Source of the DNA: Acetobacter malorum
GTDB lineage: Bacteria; Pseudomonadota; Alphaproteobacteria; Acetobacterales; Acetobacteraceae
Length of the DNA stretch: 60,037 nt
Direction: 5' to 3'
Assembly (NCBI RefSeq): GCF_002153605.1
Contig: NZ_JOPG01000002.1
Span: 1 to 60,037, forward strand
The notes under the pieces are model-generated. The model saw only the letters and a program-made list of their open reading frames with translations, had not been told where the DNA came from and searched no databases. This document shows, one piece after another, positions 18,184-26,922 of the stretch (the first letter of the stretch is position 1; every line of letters begins with the position of its first letter). The position numbers and the translations under genes are program-made.

Positions 18184-19179
18184 ATGACCGCCCATACGCT
18201 CGTCACCGGCGCGACAGGTTTTGTCGGGTCTGCCGTTGCCCGCACGCTGCTTGAACGCGGACACACGCTGAGACTCATGGTGCGCGAGGGCAGTGACCGG
18301 CGCAATATTGCGGATATTCCAGCAGAACTGGTGGAAGGGGACCTCTCCCGCCCCGATACCTTTGCCCGCGCTGTGGAAGGCTGCCGCTACGTCTTTCATG
18401 TTGCTGCGGACTACCGGCTGTGGGTGCCAGACCCCGCCCCGATGATGACGGCCAACGTGGAAGGCACCCGCCTGCTGATGCTGGCTGCCCAGAAGGCCGG
18501 AGTGGAACGCATTGTGTATTGTTCCTCCGTCGCAGCGCTCGGCCTGATTGGTGATGGCACGGAGTCTGATGAAGCGACTCCGGTGCACGAACACGGCGTC
18601 ATCGGCATCTACAAGCGCTCCAAATATCGGGCTGAGCAGGAAGTGCTTGATCTAGTGAAGACGCAGGGCCTCCCCGCCGTGATCGTCAACCCGTCCACGC
18701 CGGTTGGCCCGCGGGACATCAAACCCACCCCCACCGGGCAGATGATTCTGGACTGTGCCGCTGGCCGCATGCCTGCCTATGTGGATACGGGCGTGAACAT
18801 TGTGCATGTGGATGACGTGGCGGAAGGCCACGCGCTGGCACTGGAACGCGGCACCATTGGCGAAAAATATATTCTGGGCGGCGAAAACTACCTGCTGCGC
18901 GACCTGTTCGCCATGGTGTCTGAAATTGCCCATGTGCCCCCGCCGCGCATCAGCCTGCCGCAGGAAGTCATCTGGCCGGTCGCTGTGGCATCGGAATGGC
19001 TCTCCCGTTCCTTTGGCTTCTCACCGCGTGTCACGCGGGAGATGCTGGCCATGTCCCGCAAGAAGATGTTCTTCTCCTCGGACAAAGCCATCCGGGAACT
19101 GGGCTACAGCCCCCGCCCCGCCCGGCAGGCCGTTGAGGACGCCATCACATGGTTCCGTAACAACGGCATGCTGAAGTAA
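18184..19179 (+). CDS. hpnA: Hopanoid-associated sugar epimerase HpnA
   Basis: HpnA is a short-chain dehydrogenase/epimerase-type protein of 331 residues linked to hopanoid gene clusters and thought to act on the sugar part of hopanoid side chains. The NAD(P)-binding GATGFVGSAV lies at residues 8-17, the catalytic Y-x3-K in IYKRSKYRAE near residues 143-147, and NPSTPVGPRDIKPTPTG is the family block. GGGAG precedes the ATG. It opens the run hpnA to hpnG, with hpnB starting 8 bp after the stop. Confidence 0.95.
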   Translation: MTAHTLVTGATGFVGSAVARTLLERGHTLRLMVREGSDRRNIADIPAELVEGDLSRPDTFARAVEGCRYVFHVAADYRLWVPDPAPMMTANVEGTRLLMLAAQKAGVERIVYCSSVAALGLIGDGTESDEATPVHEHGVIGIYKRSKYRAEQEVLDLVKTQGLPAVIVNPSTPVGPRDIKPTPTGQMILDCAAGRMPAYVDTGVNIVHVDDVAEGHALALERGTIGEKYILGGENYLLRDLFAMVSEIAHVPPPRISLPQEVIWPVAVASEWLSRSFGFSPRVTREMLAMSRKKMFFSSDKAIRELGYSPRPARQAVEDAITWFRNNGMLK

Positions 19180-19187
19180 GGGGCGGG

Positions 19188-20429
19188 ATGATGCTGTTTG
19201 GTCTGGCTGTTCTCTCAGCACTCATCTGGTTTGGTCTTATTTTTTTCCACGGGCGGTTCTGGCAGGCTGGTCCCATCCTCCGCCCGGCCTGCGCCAGCAA
19301 GGCTCCGGCGGATATCATGCCGAATGTCACGGTTGTCATCCCCGCGCGGGATGAGGCCGAGTCCATTGAAGTCGCCCTCTCTTCCCTCCTGACGCAGGAC
19401 TATGCCGGTCGCCTTTCTCTTATTCTGGTGAATGACCGGAGCGAGGATGATACCGGCGCTCTGGCCCGCGCCCTGCCTGACCCCAAAGGTCGCCTGACTG
19501 TGCTGGACGGCGCCGACCCGGAACCGGGATGGAGCGGCAAACTCTGGGCCGTGGCGCAAGGCGTGGCGGAAGCTCGCCGCCAGCAGGACGCTAACAGCGG
19601 TTATATCCTGTTCACCGATGCGGACATTGTGCACGCCCCGCAACACATTTCCACACTGGTTGCCAAAGCCCAGACGGACACCTTGCACATGGTGTCCGAA
19701 ATGGTGGAGCTCCAGTGTGAAAGTCTGGCCGAACGCGCTCTGGTGCCAGCCTTTGTGTTCTTCTTTGCGCTGCTCTACCCCTTCGCGCAGGTCAACAATC
19801 CCAAAAGCCGCACCGCCGGGGCGGCAGGCGGCACGATTCTGATCCGGCGGGACATGCTGGCAGAAATCGGCTGGATTGAAGCCCTGAAGGGGGCACTGAT
19901 TGATGACTGCACACTGGCCACGTGCGTCAAGCAGGCCGGGGGTCGCCTCTATCTGGGCCATTCCTGTCTGGCCCGCTCCATTCGCCCCTACCCGCACGCC
20001 ATTGATGTCTGGCGGATGATTGCCCGCACAGCGTTTGTGCAACTGCGCTACTCCCCCCTTTTTCTGGTGCTGACAGTGCTGGCCATGGGCGTGGTCTGGA
20101 TTGCGCCGGGGCTGCTCGCCCTGTTCGGCCACGGGCTGACACGCTGGGTCGGGCTGGCAACCTGGCTAGTCTCCATCGGCTCCTTTGTGCCCACCCTCCG
20201 GCGCTTCCGCATCTCCCCACTCTGGGCGCTAACGCTGCCATTTGTGGCCGTTTTTTACACAGCAGCGACCATCGGTTCTGCCATCAACCACTATCGGGGG
20301 CGCGGCGTTGTCTGGAAAAACCGGGCCTATACGGAGGCCATCCCCAATGATGGCCGCACAACGGCAACAGCATCCTCTCCCGCACCGGAACAGGCCAAAG
20401 CGGCCCGGATGCCCGGCGGCCGAGCGTGA
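19188..20429 (+). CDS. hpnB: Hopanoid-associated glycosyltransferase HpnB
   Basis: HpnB is a family-2 glycosyltransferase of 413 residues. A membrane helix at the N-terminus is followed by the GT-A domain with VVIPARDEAESIE near residue 47, the metal-binding D-x-D in LFTDADIVHAP near residue 143, and the TAGAAGGTILIRRDML block. The C-terminal third holds about three membrane segments (VLTVLAMGVVWIAPGLLALFG and following). It probably glycosylates a hopanoid or its carrier on the inner-membrane face. AAGGGG precedes the start. A 123-bp gap with a hairpin separates it from hpnC. Confidence 0.94.
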   Translation: MMLFGLAVLSALIWFGLIFFHGRFWQAGPILRPACASKAPADIMPNVTVVIPARDEAESIEVALSSLLTQDYAGRLSLILVNDRSEDDTGALARALPDPKGRLTVLDGADPEPGWSGKLWAVAQGVAEARRQQDANSGYILFTDADIVHAPQHISTLVAKAQTDTLHMVSEMVELQCESLAERALVPAFVFFFALLYPFAQVNNPKSRTAGAAGGTILIRRDMLAEIGWIEALKGALIDDCTLATCVKQAGGRLYLGHSCLARSIRPYPHAIDVWRMIARTAFVQLRYSPLFLVLTVLAMGVVWIAPGLLALFGHGLTRWVGLATWLVSIGSFVPTLRRFRISPLWALTLPFVAVFYTAATIGSAINHYRGRGVVWKNRAYTEAIPNDGRTTATASSPAPEQAKAARMPGGRA

Positions 20430-20452
20430 AAACGCAGCCCTCCGCCAGCCCT

Positions 20453-20493
20453 GTGTGCCACACCCTCTCTGCCCATGAGGGGAGTAGGCACAC
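20453..20493 (+). promoter_or_regulatory. Hairpin between hpnB and hpnC
   Basis: GTGTGCC (20453-20459) pairs with GGCACAC (20487-20493), and an inner CCCTC (20463-20467) pairs with GAGGG (20477-20481). No T tract follows, so it may shape mRNA decay or partly end transcription between the side-chain genes and the squalene genes. Confidence 0.45.
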
Positions 20494-20552
20494 CGGGAGA
20501 GAGCGTGTAAAGCTCCGGCTATGCTTCCTTCTTTCTCATCGCAGAGCCTGAC

Positions 20553-21413
20553 ATGACTGATACCGCCTCCGTCTGGGGAAGAGACGATGTTTCTTCCGGC
20601 AAAGGTGCATCTGACGAGAATTTTCCCGTTGGCTCCCTTCTGCTCAGCAAGGCCCTGCGCCCGCACGTGCATGCGTATTACGATTATGCGCGCGTCATTG
20701 ACGATATCGCAGACTGCGAAACGCTGAGCGCGGATGAGAAAATTGCCCGTCTGGACGCAATGGAAGACGTGCTTCTGGGCAAGCGCGACCCCATTCCCCG
20801 CGCGGACGCTCTGAGTGCCGCCAAACTACGCGCCTCTTTCCTAAAAACAGGTGTCCCGTTTGAAACCGCGACCGACCTGCTGATTGCCTTCCGGGACGAT
20901 TCCCGCGGCACGCCATGCACCTCGTGGGATGATCTGCGGCACTATTGCCGCTATTCCGCCAATCCGGTCGGGCGGTTTCTGCTGCACCTGCACGGGGAAG
21001 TGCCGCACACTTTTGCCGCCTCGGACGCGCTCTGCACATCACTCCAGATTCTCAACCATTTGCAGGACTGTCAGGGTGACCTCCAGCGCCTGCACCGATG
21101 CTATATGCCAGCAGACCTGATGGCACAGGCTGGCGCCACGCAGGATGACCTGCTGGCAGGCCGCGCCACGCCCAATCTGCGCCGGGTGTTCAACACCCTG
21201 CTGGACGGTGTGGACGCCCTGAACCGGGAGGCCTCCGCTCTGCCCGGTCTGGTGCGGGACCGGCGCTTCCGGATGGAATGTGCCGCCATTGTCAGTCTGG
21301 CGCACCGGCTCACGCAGCGCCTGCGGCGGGAAGATCCGCTGGCCGGACGCGTTGCTCTGAAACGCACAGATATCATGTATGCAGCAGGTGCGGCCCTGCG
21401 GGCATGGTCCTGA
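20553..21413 (+). CDS. hpnC: Squalene synthase-like HpnC (hydroxysqualene synthase)
   Basis: HpnC converts presqualene diphosphate from HpnD to hydroxysqualene, the second step of the three-enzyme bacterial route HpnD-HpnC-HpnE. The trans-isoprenyl fold is shown by YYDYARVIDDIADCE near residues 42-56 (first Asp-rich motif) and LQILNHLQDCQGDLQRL near residues 164-180 (second), with FLLHLHGE between. At 286 residues it has the family's usual length. CAGAG lies a few bases before the ATG. hpnD starts 74 bp after its stop. Confidence 0.94.
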   Translation: MTDTASVWGRDDVSSGKGASDENFPVGSLLLSKALRPHVHAYYDYARVIDDIADCETLSADEKIARLDAMEDVLLGKRDPIPRADALSAAKLRASFLKTGVPFETATDLLIAFRDDSRGTPCTSWDDLRHYCRYSANPVGRFLLHLHGEVPHTFAASDALCTSLQILNHLQDCQGDLQRLHRCYMPADLMAQAGATQDDLLAGRATPNLRRVFNTLLDGVDALNREASALPGLVRDRRFRMECAAIVSLAHRLTQRLRREDPLAGRVALKRTDIMYAAGAALRAWS

Positions 21414-21486
21414 GCTTTCAGAATGTCCGCAGGTCTGTAAAAAGAGCCGGATATGACGATTTAATGAACAAACAGGTGAAAAGCGC

Positions 21487-22380
21487 GTGACAGCTCAAGA
21501 CATCCAGACGCATGACGAGCCAACTCCCCTCGGGTGTGACCCCGCGGATCTGGCATGGGTGGAAAGCACGGTAAAGCAGGCCGCCACGTCCTTTGCCGCT
21601 GGCATGCGCATCCTCCCCCCCATGCGCCGCTACGGCATGTATGCCATTTATGCCTTCTGCCGTGTGGTGGATGATATTGCCGACGGGTATGAACCCATGG
21701 CCGAGCGCAAGGCCGCTCTTGATGCCTGGCACCAGCGCATTGTGGCCCTGTATGACCACGGCACCACGCAGGACCCGCTGGACCGTGTGCTGCTGGCCTG
21801 CATCCATTTCTTTGCCCTGCGGCAGGACGATTTCCACGCCATTATCGACGGCATGATGATGGATGCGGAAAACACCATCGTCGCCCCGGACGAAAAAACG
21901 CTGGACCTGTATTGTGACCGCGTAGCCTCCGCCGTGGGCCGCCTGTCCGTGCGGATTTTTGGTGACAGCACAGAAGAGGCGGACAAAGTGGCCTACCATC
22001 TGGGCCGCGCCCTGCAGCTGACGAACATCCTGCGCGACATTGCGGAAGATGCCGCCCGTGGCCGGCTCTACCTGCCGGGTGACCTGCTGGACCGCTTCCA
22101 TGTCCCGCATGACCCCATTAAAGCGCTTTCCGCCCCCGGCCTGCAGGGTGTAGCCAACATCCTCTCCGTGCGGGCGCTGGACCATTTCCGGAAAGCCTTC
22201 ATCACCATGCAGTCCTGCCGCGCCAAAGCCATGCTTCCCGCACGGATTATGGGTGCCAGCTACGAGGCTATTCTGGTCGCCCTGCGCAAGCGCGGCTGGT
22301 CTGCCGAAGCCCTGCATGAGCGGCCGGAAACCTCAGCCCTGAACAAGATGTTCTGGCTGACCCGCTCCTACCGCCCCTGA
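21487..22380 (+). CDS. hpnD: Presqualene diphosphate synthase HpnD
   Basis: HpnD condenses two farnesyl diphosphates to presqualene diphosphate. The 297-residue protein has MYAIYAFCRVVDDIADGYEP around residues 53-70 (first Asp-rich motif), YCDRVASAVGRLSVRIFG, and LTNILRDIAEDAARGRLYLP around residues 178-197 (second motif), both complete. The start is GTG with AGGTG about 7 nt upstream. It is followed after 20 bp by hpnE, so the three squalene genes run in the order C, D, E. Confidence 0.95.
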   Translation: MTAQDIQTHDEPTPLGCDPADLAWVESTVKQAATSFAAGMRILPPMRRYGMYAIYAFCRVVDDIADGYEPMAERKAALDAWHQRIVALYDHGTTQDPLDRVLLACIHFFALRQDDFHAIIDGMMMDAENTIVAPDEKTLDLYCDRVASAVGRLSVRIFGDSTEEADKVAYHLGRALQLTNILRDIAEDAARGRLYLPGDLLDRFHVPHDPIKALSAPGLQGVANILSVRALDHFRKAFITMQSCRAKAMLPARIMGASYEAILVALRKRGWSAEALHERPETSALNKMFWLTRSYRP

Positions 22381-22400
22381 TCCAGAAAGAGACCAACAGC

Positions 22401-23696
22401 ATGGCATCCTGTGTGCACATTATTGGCGGCGGCGTGGCTGGTCTGGCCGCCGCGGTGGAAGTGGCTGGCTCAGGCCGCCGCGTGATTGTGCATGAAGCAG
22501 GCCGCGCCTGTGGGGGCCGTGCCCGGTCGTACGAAGACAAGCAGCTGGGCTGCCGGATTGATAACGGCAACCATCTGCTGCTCTCGGCCAACAAAACTGT
22601 CTTCCGCTATCTGGCCATGACGGGTGGGACCGATACACTGACCGGCCCCGGTATCCCCATCTTCCCCTTTGTCGATCTGGCAGAAGGCGCGCGCTGGACG
22701 CTGGACCTCTCCCGCGGGCGCATGCCCTGGTGGGTGTTCCAGCCGCATCGGCGTGTGCCGGACATGCGGGTGGTGGAACTGCGCAGTCTGCAAAAACTGA
22801 TGCAGGCCGGGGAAGATGAGCACGTCTCCGACTGCCTTCTGCCCGGTGCGCTCAGCCGCCGCCTGCTGGAACCTTTCGCCATTTCTGCTCTCAACACGTC
22901 CTGTGAGACCGGCAGCGCCGCCCTGCTTGGCGCTGTGGTGAAGGAATCGCTCTCCCTCGGTGGCAAGGCCTGCGTGCCGTGGTTCCCCAAGGAAGGCCTC
23001 TCTGAATCGCTGGTGGACCCGGCGCTGGCGCATCTGGCCATTTTGCAGGCCGAGGTCCGTACCCAGAGCCGCATCAGCGCACTGGATGTCAGCCGGGGCC
23101 GCGTGACCGCTCTGCACAGCCCGGACGGCGTGATCCCGCTGACGGAGGACGACACCGTCATTCTGGCCGTCCCTGCCCCGGTGGCGGAAAGCCTGCTCGC
23201 CCCGCATCTGCCCGGCTTTCAGGCTCCCAATGCGTTTGAAAGCATTCTGAACCTGCATTTCCGTCTGGACGCCGCCCCGCAGGCGCTGGGCTCCTTCGCC
23301 CGTGCGCGGTTTATGGGGCTGGTCGGCAGCATTGCGGAATGGGTGTTCCTGCGGGGTGATATTCTCTCCGTCACCGTCAGCGCTGCCAACCGCTTTGCCG
23401 AACAGGACCCGGATGATCTGGCCCGCGCCATCTGGCACGATGTGCGCCGCGCGTGTGACCCGGTTCTGAAAGAGCCGCTGCCCGCCACCCCGCCGCACCA
23501 GCGCGTGGTGTGGGAAAAACGTGCCACCTTTGCCGCAACACCGGAGCAAAACCGCCTGCGCCCCGGTTCTGCCACGCAGCTGGTCAACCTCGCTCTGGCC
23601 GGGGACTGGACGGCAACCGGACTCCCCGCCACACTTGAAGGCGCAATGAGATCAGGCGTGAAGGCCGTGCACACACTCGGCCTGCGTCGTCCTTAA
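22401..23696 (+). CDS. hpnE: Hydroxysqualene dehydroxylase HpnE (FAD-dependent)
   Basis: HpnE removes the hydroxyl group from hydroxysqualene to give squalene. The 431-residue protein begins with the FAD-binding block HIIGGGVAGLAAAVE (residues 6-20), then a second conserved segment GGRARSYEDKQLGCRIDNGNH near residues 34-54, and ends with LAGDWTATGLPATLEGAMRSG, the flavin-contacting C-terminal motif of amine-oxidase/desaturase-type proteins. The last gene of the squalene trio, it lies 33 bp upstream of shc. Confidence 0.95.
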   Translation: MASCVHIIGGGVAGLAAAVEVAGSGRRVIVHEAGRACGGRARSYEDKQLGCRIDNGNHLLLSANKTVFRYLAMTGGTDTLTGPGIPIFPFVDLAEGARWTLDLSRGRMPWWVFQPHRRVPDMRVVELRSLQKLMQAGEDEHVSDCLLPGALSRRLLEPFAISALNTSCETGSAALLGAVVKESLSLGGKACVPWFPKEGLSESLVDPALAHLAILQAEVRTQSRISALDVSRGRVTALHSPDGVIPLTEDDTVILAVPAPVAESLLAPHLPGFQAPNAFESILNLHFRLDAAPQALGSFARARFMGLVGSIAEWVFLRGDILSVTVSAANRFAEQDPDDLARAIWHDVRRACDPVLKEPLPATPPHQRVVWEKRATFAATPEQNRLRPGSATQLVNLALAGDWTATGLPATLEGAMRSGVKAVHTLGLRRP

Positions 23697-23729
23697 TAAA
23701 AACAAGACGCCAGAAACAAGGAACACCCC

Positions 23730-25700
23730 ATGGCCGCTGACGGCAGCGCACATCCCAAGACCCCGCTTTCCGGTGAGGATCTGGATCGTGTGGTTCAAAA
23801 TGCTCATGCCGCTCTGGGGCAACGCCAGCAGGCGGACGGACACTGGGTGTATGAGCTGGAAGCCGACGCCAGCATTCCGGCGGAATATATCCTGCTGGAA
23901 CATTATCTGAACCGGATTGATGATGCGCTGGAGCAGAAGATTGCGGTCTATCTGCGCCGGACGCAAAGCACGGAGCATGGGGGCTGGGCGCTGTATCATA
24001 ACGGCGGCTTCAACCTCTCCTCCTCCGTTAAAGCCTATTTTGCCCTGAAAGCCACCGGGGAGGATATCAACGCCCCCCACATGCGCCGTGCGCGCGACGC
24101 TATTCTGGACCACGGCGGCGCCGAGCTCACCAACGTGTTCACCCGCATCCAGCTCGCCCTGTTTGGGGATGTGCCCTGGCGAGCCACGCCGGTCATGCCC
24201 GTGGAACTGATGCTCCTGCCGCGCAAGGCCTTCTTCTCCATCTGGAACATGTCCTACTGGTCTCGTGCGGTGATTGCGCCGCTGCTGGTGCTGGCAGCCC
24301 TGCGGCCCATCGCTATCAATCCGCGCCAGATCCATATTCGGGAACTGTTCGTCACGCCGCCAGAGCGCGTGACGGACTGGATTCGTGGCCCGTACCGCTC
24401 CGTGTGGGGCCGCGTGTTCAAGGGACTGGATAGTGTGCTGCGGCCTACCCTTGGCCTGATTCCGTCCAAAACGCATGAGAAAGCGATCAAGGCGGCGATT
24501 GATTTCATTGAGCCCCGCCTGAACGGCAAGGATGGTCTGGGAGCTATTTATCCGGCCATGGCCAATGTGGTCATGATGTATCGCGCCCTTGGCGTGCCGG
24601 ACACGGACCCACGCGCCGTCACCGCATGGGAAGCCGTGCAGGGACTGCTGGTCCATAAAGATGATGAAGTTTATTGCCAGCCTTGCGTCTCTCCTATCTG
24701 GGACACCGGGCTGTCCGGCCATGCCATGCTCGAGGCTGCCTCCGGCCCCAAAGGCATTGCCCCGGAAGAAACGCTGACCGAGCTGCGCAAGGCCAGCAAA
24801 TGGCTGCGGGACAAGCAGATTCTGGACGTTAAAGGCGACTGGGCCATCAATAACCCGAACGTCGCCCCCGGAGGCTGGGCCTTCCAGTATGGGAATGACT
24901 ATTACCCGGACGTGGATGATACCGCCGTGGTTGGCATGCTGCTGCACCGTGAGGGTGACCCGGCCAACGCGGAGTCCATCGAACGCGCCCGCCAGTGGAT
25001 CCTTGGCATGCAGAGCCGCGATGGCGGCTGGGGTGCTTTTGATATTGATAATAACAAAGAACTGCTGAACCACATTCCGTTTTCGGACCACGGCGCTCTG
25101 CTGGACCCGCCGACTGCTGATGTGACGGCCCGCTGCATTTCCTTCCTTGCCCAGCTTGGCCATGGGGAAGATCGCCCCGTGCTGGAACGCGCCCTGACCT
25201 ACCTGCGCAAGGAGCAGGAAGAGGATGGCTCATGGTTTGGCCGCTGGGGCACAAACTACATTTACGGCACATGGTCCGCTCTGTGCGCCTTCAATGCTGC
25301 CGGTGTCTCGCATGATGACCCGGCTGTAGTGAAAGCTGTGGAATGGCTGCGCTCCGTCCAGCGCCCGGATGGTGGCTGGGGCGAGGGCTGCGAGTCTTAC
25401 GAAGGTGGCAGCCATGGCACCTACGGGGAAAGCCTGCCCTCTCAAACCGCATGGGCTGTTCTGGGCCTGATGGCCGCAGGCCGACGGGATGATCCGGCCG
25501 TCACAAGCGGCATCAGCTGGCTGGCATCTCAGCAGGATGAAAACGGTGAATGGCAGGAAGACCCGTATAACGCGGTCGGTTTCCCAAAAGTATTTTACCT
25601 CCGCTACCACGGTTACAAGCAGTTCTTCCCGCTGATGGCTGTAGCGCGCTACCGCAATCTGGAAAGCAGCAATACACGCCGCGTAGCCTTCGGGTTCTGA
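23730..25700 (+). CDS. shc: Squalene-hopene cyclase
   Basis: The enzyme cyclises squalene to hopene and hopanol at the inner membrane. The 656-residue protein has the catalytic acid motif DVDDTAV at residues 394-400 and repeated QW-type motifs, including QQADGHWVYELE near 32, QSRDGGWGAFDIDN near 430, QEEDGSWFGRWGTNYIYG near 496 and QRPDGGWGEGCESY near 545. The length and motif order are those of bacterial cyclases. AAGGA lies 7 nt before the ATG. hpnG starts 3 bp after its stop. Confidence 0.98.
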   Translation: MAADGSAHPKTPLSGEDLDRVVQNAHAALGQRQQADGHWVYELEADASIPAEYILLEHYLNRIDDALEQKIAVYLRRTQSTEHGGWALYHNGGFNLSSSVKAYFALKATGEDINAPHMRRARDAILDHGGAELTNVFTRIQLALFGDVPWRATPVMPVELMLLPRKAFFSIWNMSYWSRAVIAPLLVLAALRPIAINPRQIHIRELFVTPPERVTDWIRGPYRSVWGRVFKGLDSVLRPTLGLIPSKTHEKAIKAAIDFIEPRLNGKDGLGAIYPAMANVVMMYRALGVPDTDPRAVTAWEAVQGLLVHKDDEVYCQPCVSPIWDTGLSGHAMLEAASGPKGIAPEETLTELRKASKWLRDKQILDVKGDWAINNPNVAPGGWAFQYGNDYYPDVDDTAVVGMLLHREGDPANAESIERARQWILGMQSRDGGWGAFDIDNNKELLNHIPFSDHGALLDPPTADVTARCISFLAQLGHGEDRPVLERALTYLRKEQEEDGSWFGRWGTNYIYGTWSALCAFNAAGVSHDDPAVVKAVEWLRSVQRPDGGWGEGCESYEGGSHGTYGESLPSQTAWAVLGLMAAGRRDDPAVTSGISWLASQQDENGEWQEDPYNAVGFPKVFYLRYHGYKQFFPLMAVARYRNLESSNTRRVAFGF

Positions 25701-25703
25701 AAC

Positions 25704-26408
25704 ATGACGAACACCACACAGCCTTCCCCCAGCCGCCCTGGCATTCTTGTCGGCCTGAAAGCCGAAGCAAAGCTGATCCGGCACGTGTTCCCGCATGCCG
25801 CCATTGCCGCCAGCGGGGCCACCCGCACCGGCGCACAGCGGGAAGCCGCGCGACTGGCCGCCTGTGGGGCAGACTGCCTCCTCTCCTTCGGTCTGGCTGC
25901 CGGGCTGGACCCGGCACTTCCCCCCGGCACGCTGATTTTGCCGGAACGCGTCATGGCATGGGGCGCGTCTTATACGTGTGACCCGACGCTGCGCCACATT
26001 CTGGGGGCAGGCCAGCCGGGTGTGCTAGGCAACGCCCTACTGCATAGTGACACCGTTGTTCTGGATGCTGCGGAAAAAGCGCGCCTATTCGCAACAAGCC
26101 AGTGCGCTTCTCTGGATATGGAAAGCGGCTTTCTGGCCCGCGCTGCGGAAGAAGCCGGACTACCCTTTGCCGTGCTGCGCGTGGTGTGTGACCCGGCCAG
26201 CCGCTCCCTGCCCCCGGTTGCAGGCACCGTTCTTTCTCCGGATGGCGGCCTGAACATCAAGGCACTACTCGGTTCTCTTCTGCGCAACCCCGGCCAGATT
26301 TCCGGCCTGATCGGCCTTGGCAAAGACGCCGGCCGCGCCCGCACCGCCATGCTGACCTTTCTGGAGCAGCAGCGCACCCGCCCGGCTTTTGCGCGGTTTG
26401 CGGGCTGA
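25704..26408 (+). CDS. hpnG: Adenosylhopane nucleosidase/phosphorylase HpnG
   Basis: HpnG removes adenine from adenosylhopane in building the bacteriohopane side chain. The 234-residue protein is of the nucleoside phosphorylase fold: GILVGLKAEAKLI at the start, GADCLLSFGLAAGLDPALPPGTLI in the middle, SLDMESGFLARAAEEAGLPFAVLRVVCDPA near residue 134 (the DMES block contacts the nucleoside). Its substrate is made by HpnH, a radical-SAM enzyme, whose gene does not follow here. It ends the hpn run and converges on the cytochrome gene on the other strand. Confidence 0.93.
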   Translation: MTNTTQPSPSRPGILVGLKAEAKLIRHVFPHAAIAASGATRTGAQREAARLAACGADCLLSFGLAAGLDPALPPGTLILPERVMAWGASYTCDPTLRHILGAGQPGVLGNALLHSDTVVLDAAEKARLFATSQCASLDMESGFLARAAEEAGLPFAVLRVVCDPASRSLPPVAGTVLSPDGGLNIKALLGSLLRNPGQISGLIGLGKDAGRARTAMLTFLEQQRTRPAFARFAG

Positions 26409-26499
26409 CGATACTTAAGAACACGATTATCCATCTGCATCATACAGCACAGAAGCCTCGCCATAAGCATGTCAATCCGACCATCAGAGAACGGCATGT

Positions 26500-26922
26500 T
26501 TATTCTTCAAGTTTGACTGTGGGCCTTAACTCTTCAACAGCTTGCGGTGAGACTGCGTCCGTCCAATGGTTTCCAAAATGGCTCCGGACATAATTCGCAA
26601 CATCGGCAACCTGTTTATCGGTCAAAATACCAGAAAACCAGGGCATCCCACCACGCCCGTTAAGAATCATATAGACAGGATAACCTGAATCCTGAAGCCT
26701 TCCATTATTGGCAAGCGCGGGGAAACCTGCGCCAGCCGTATTTCGTGCCCCCTTACCATCCGGCATGTGACACGACTGGCAGACATGGTGATAGACAGCC
26801 TCACCTGTGTCCATAACCTGGACTTTACCCGTTTCTCCGCTCGCCGTATCGGCATGTGCCGCTTGCGACATGAGGGTAAGAGCGAGCAGCGTTGCGGGAG
26901 ACAAGAAAACAAAACGCATCAT
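26500..26922 (-). CDS. Secreted c-type cytochrome paired with the left amine oxidase
   Basis: The 140-residue product has a signal peptide ending in QAAHA and one haem site, VCQSCHMPDGKG (Cys48, Cys51, His52). The GGMPWFSG segment probably supplies the distal methionine. It is a small class I cytochrome likely to sit in the periplasm and accept electrons from the flavoprotein, passing them toward a terminal oxidase. Its ATG overlaps the flavoprotein stop (ATGA), so the two are translationally coupled. The right-hand module has a close paralogue at 35759-36196 in the same arrangement. Confidence 0.9.
   Translation of the reverse strand: MMRFVFLSPATLLALTLMSQAAHADTASGETGKVQVMDTGEAVYHHVCQSCHMPDGKGARNTAGAGFPALANNGRLQDSGYPVYMILNGRGGMPWFSGILTDKQVADVANYVRSHFGNHWTDAVSPQAVEELRPTVKLEE

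Noticed and set aside
23652..25163. Open frame of 503 codons on the reverse strand opposite shc
   Set aside because: It mirrors the high-GC codons of shc, shows no family motif and overlaps a certain gene.
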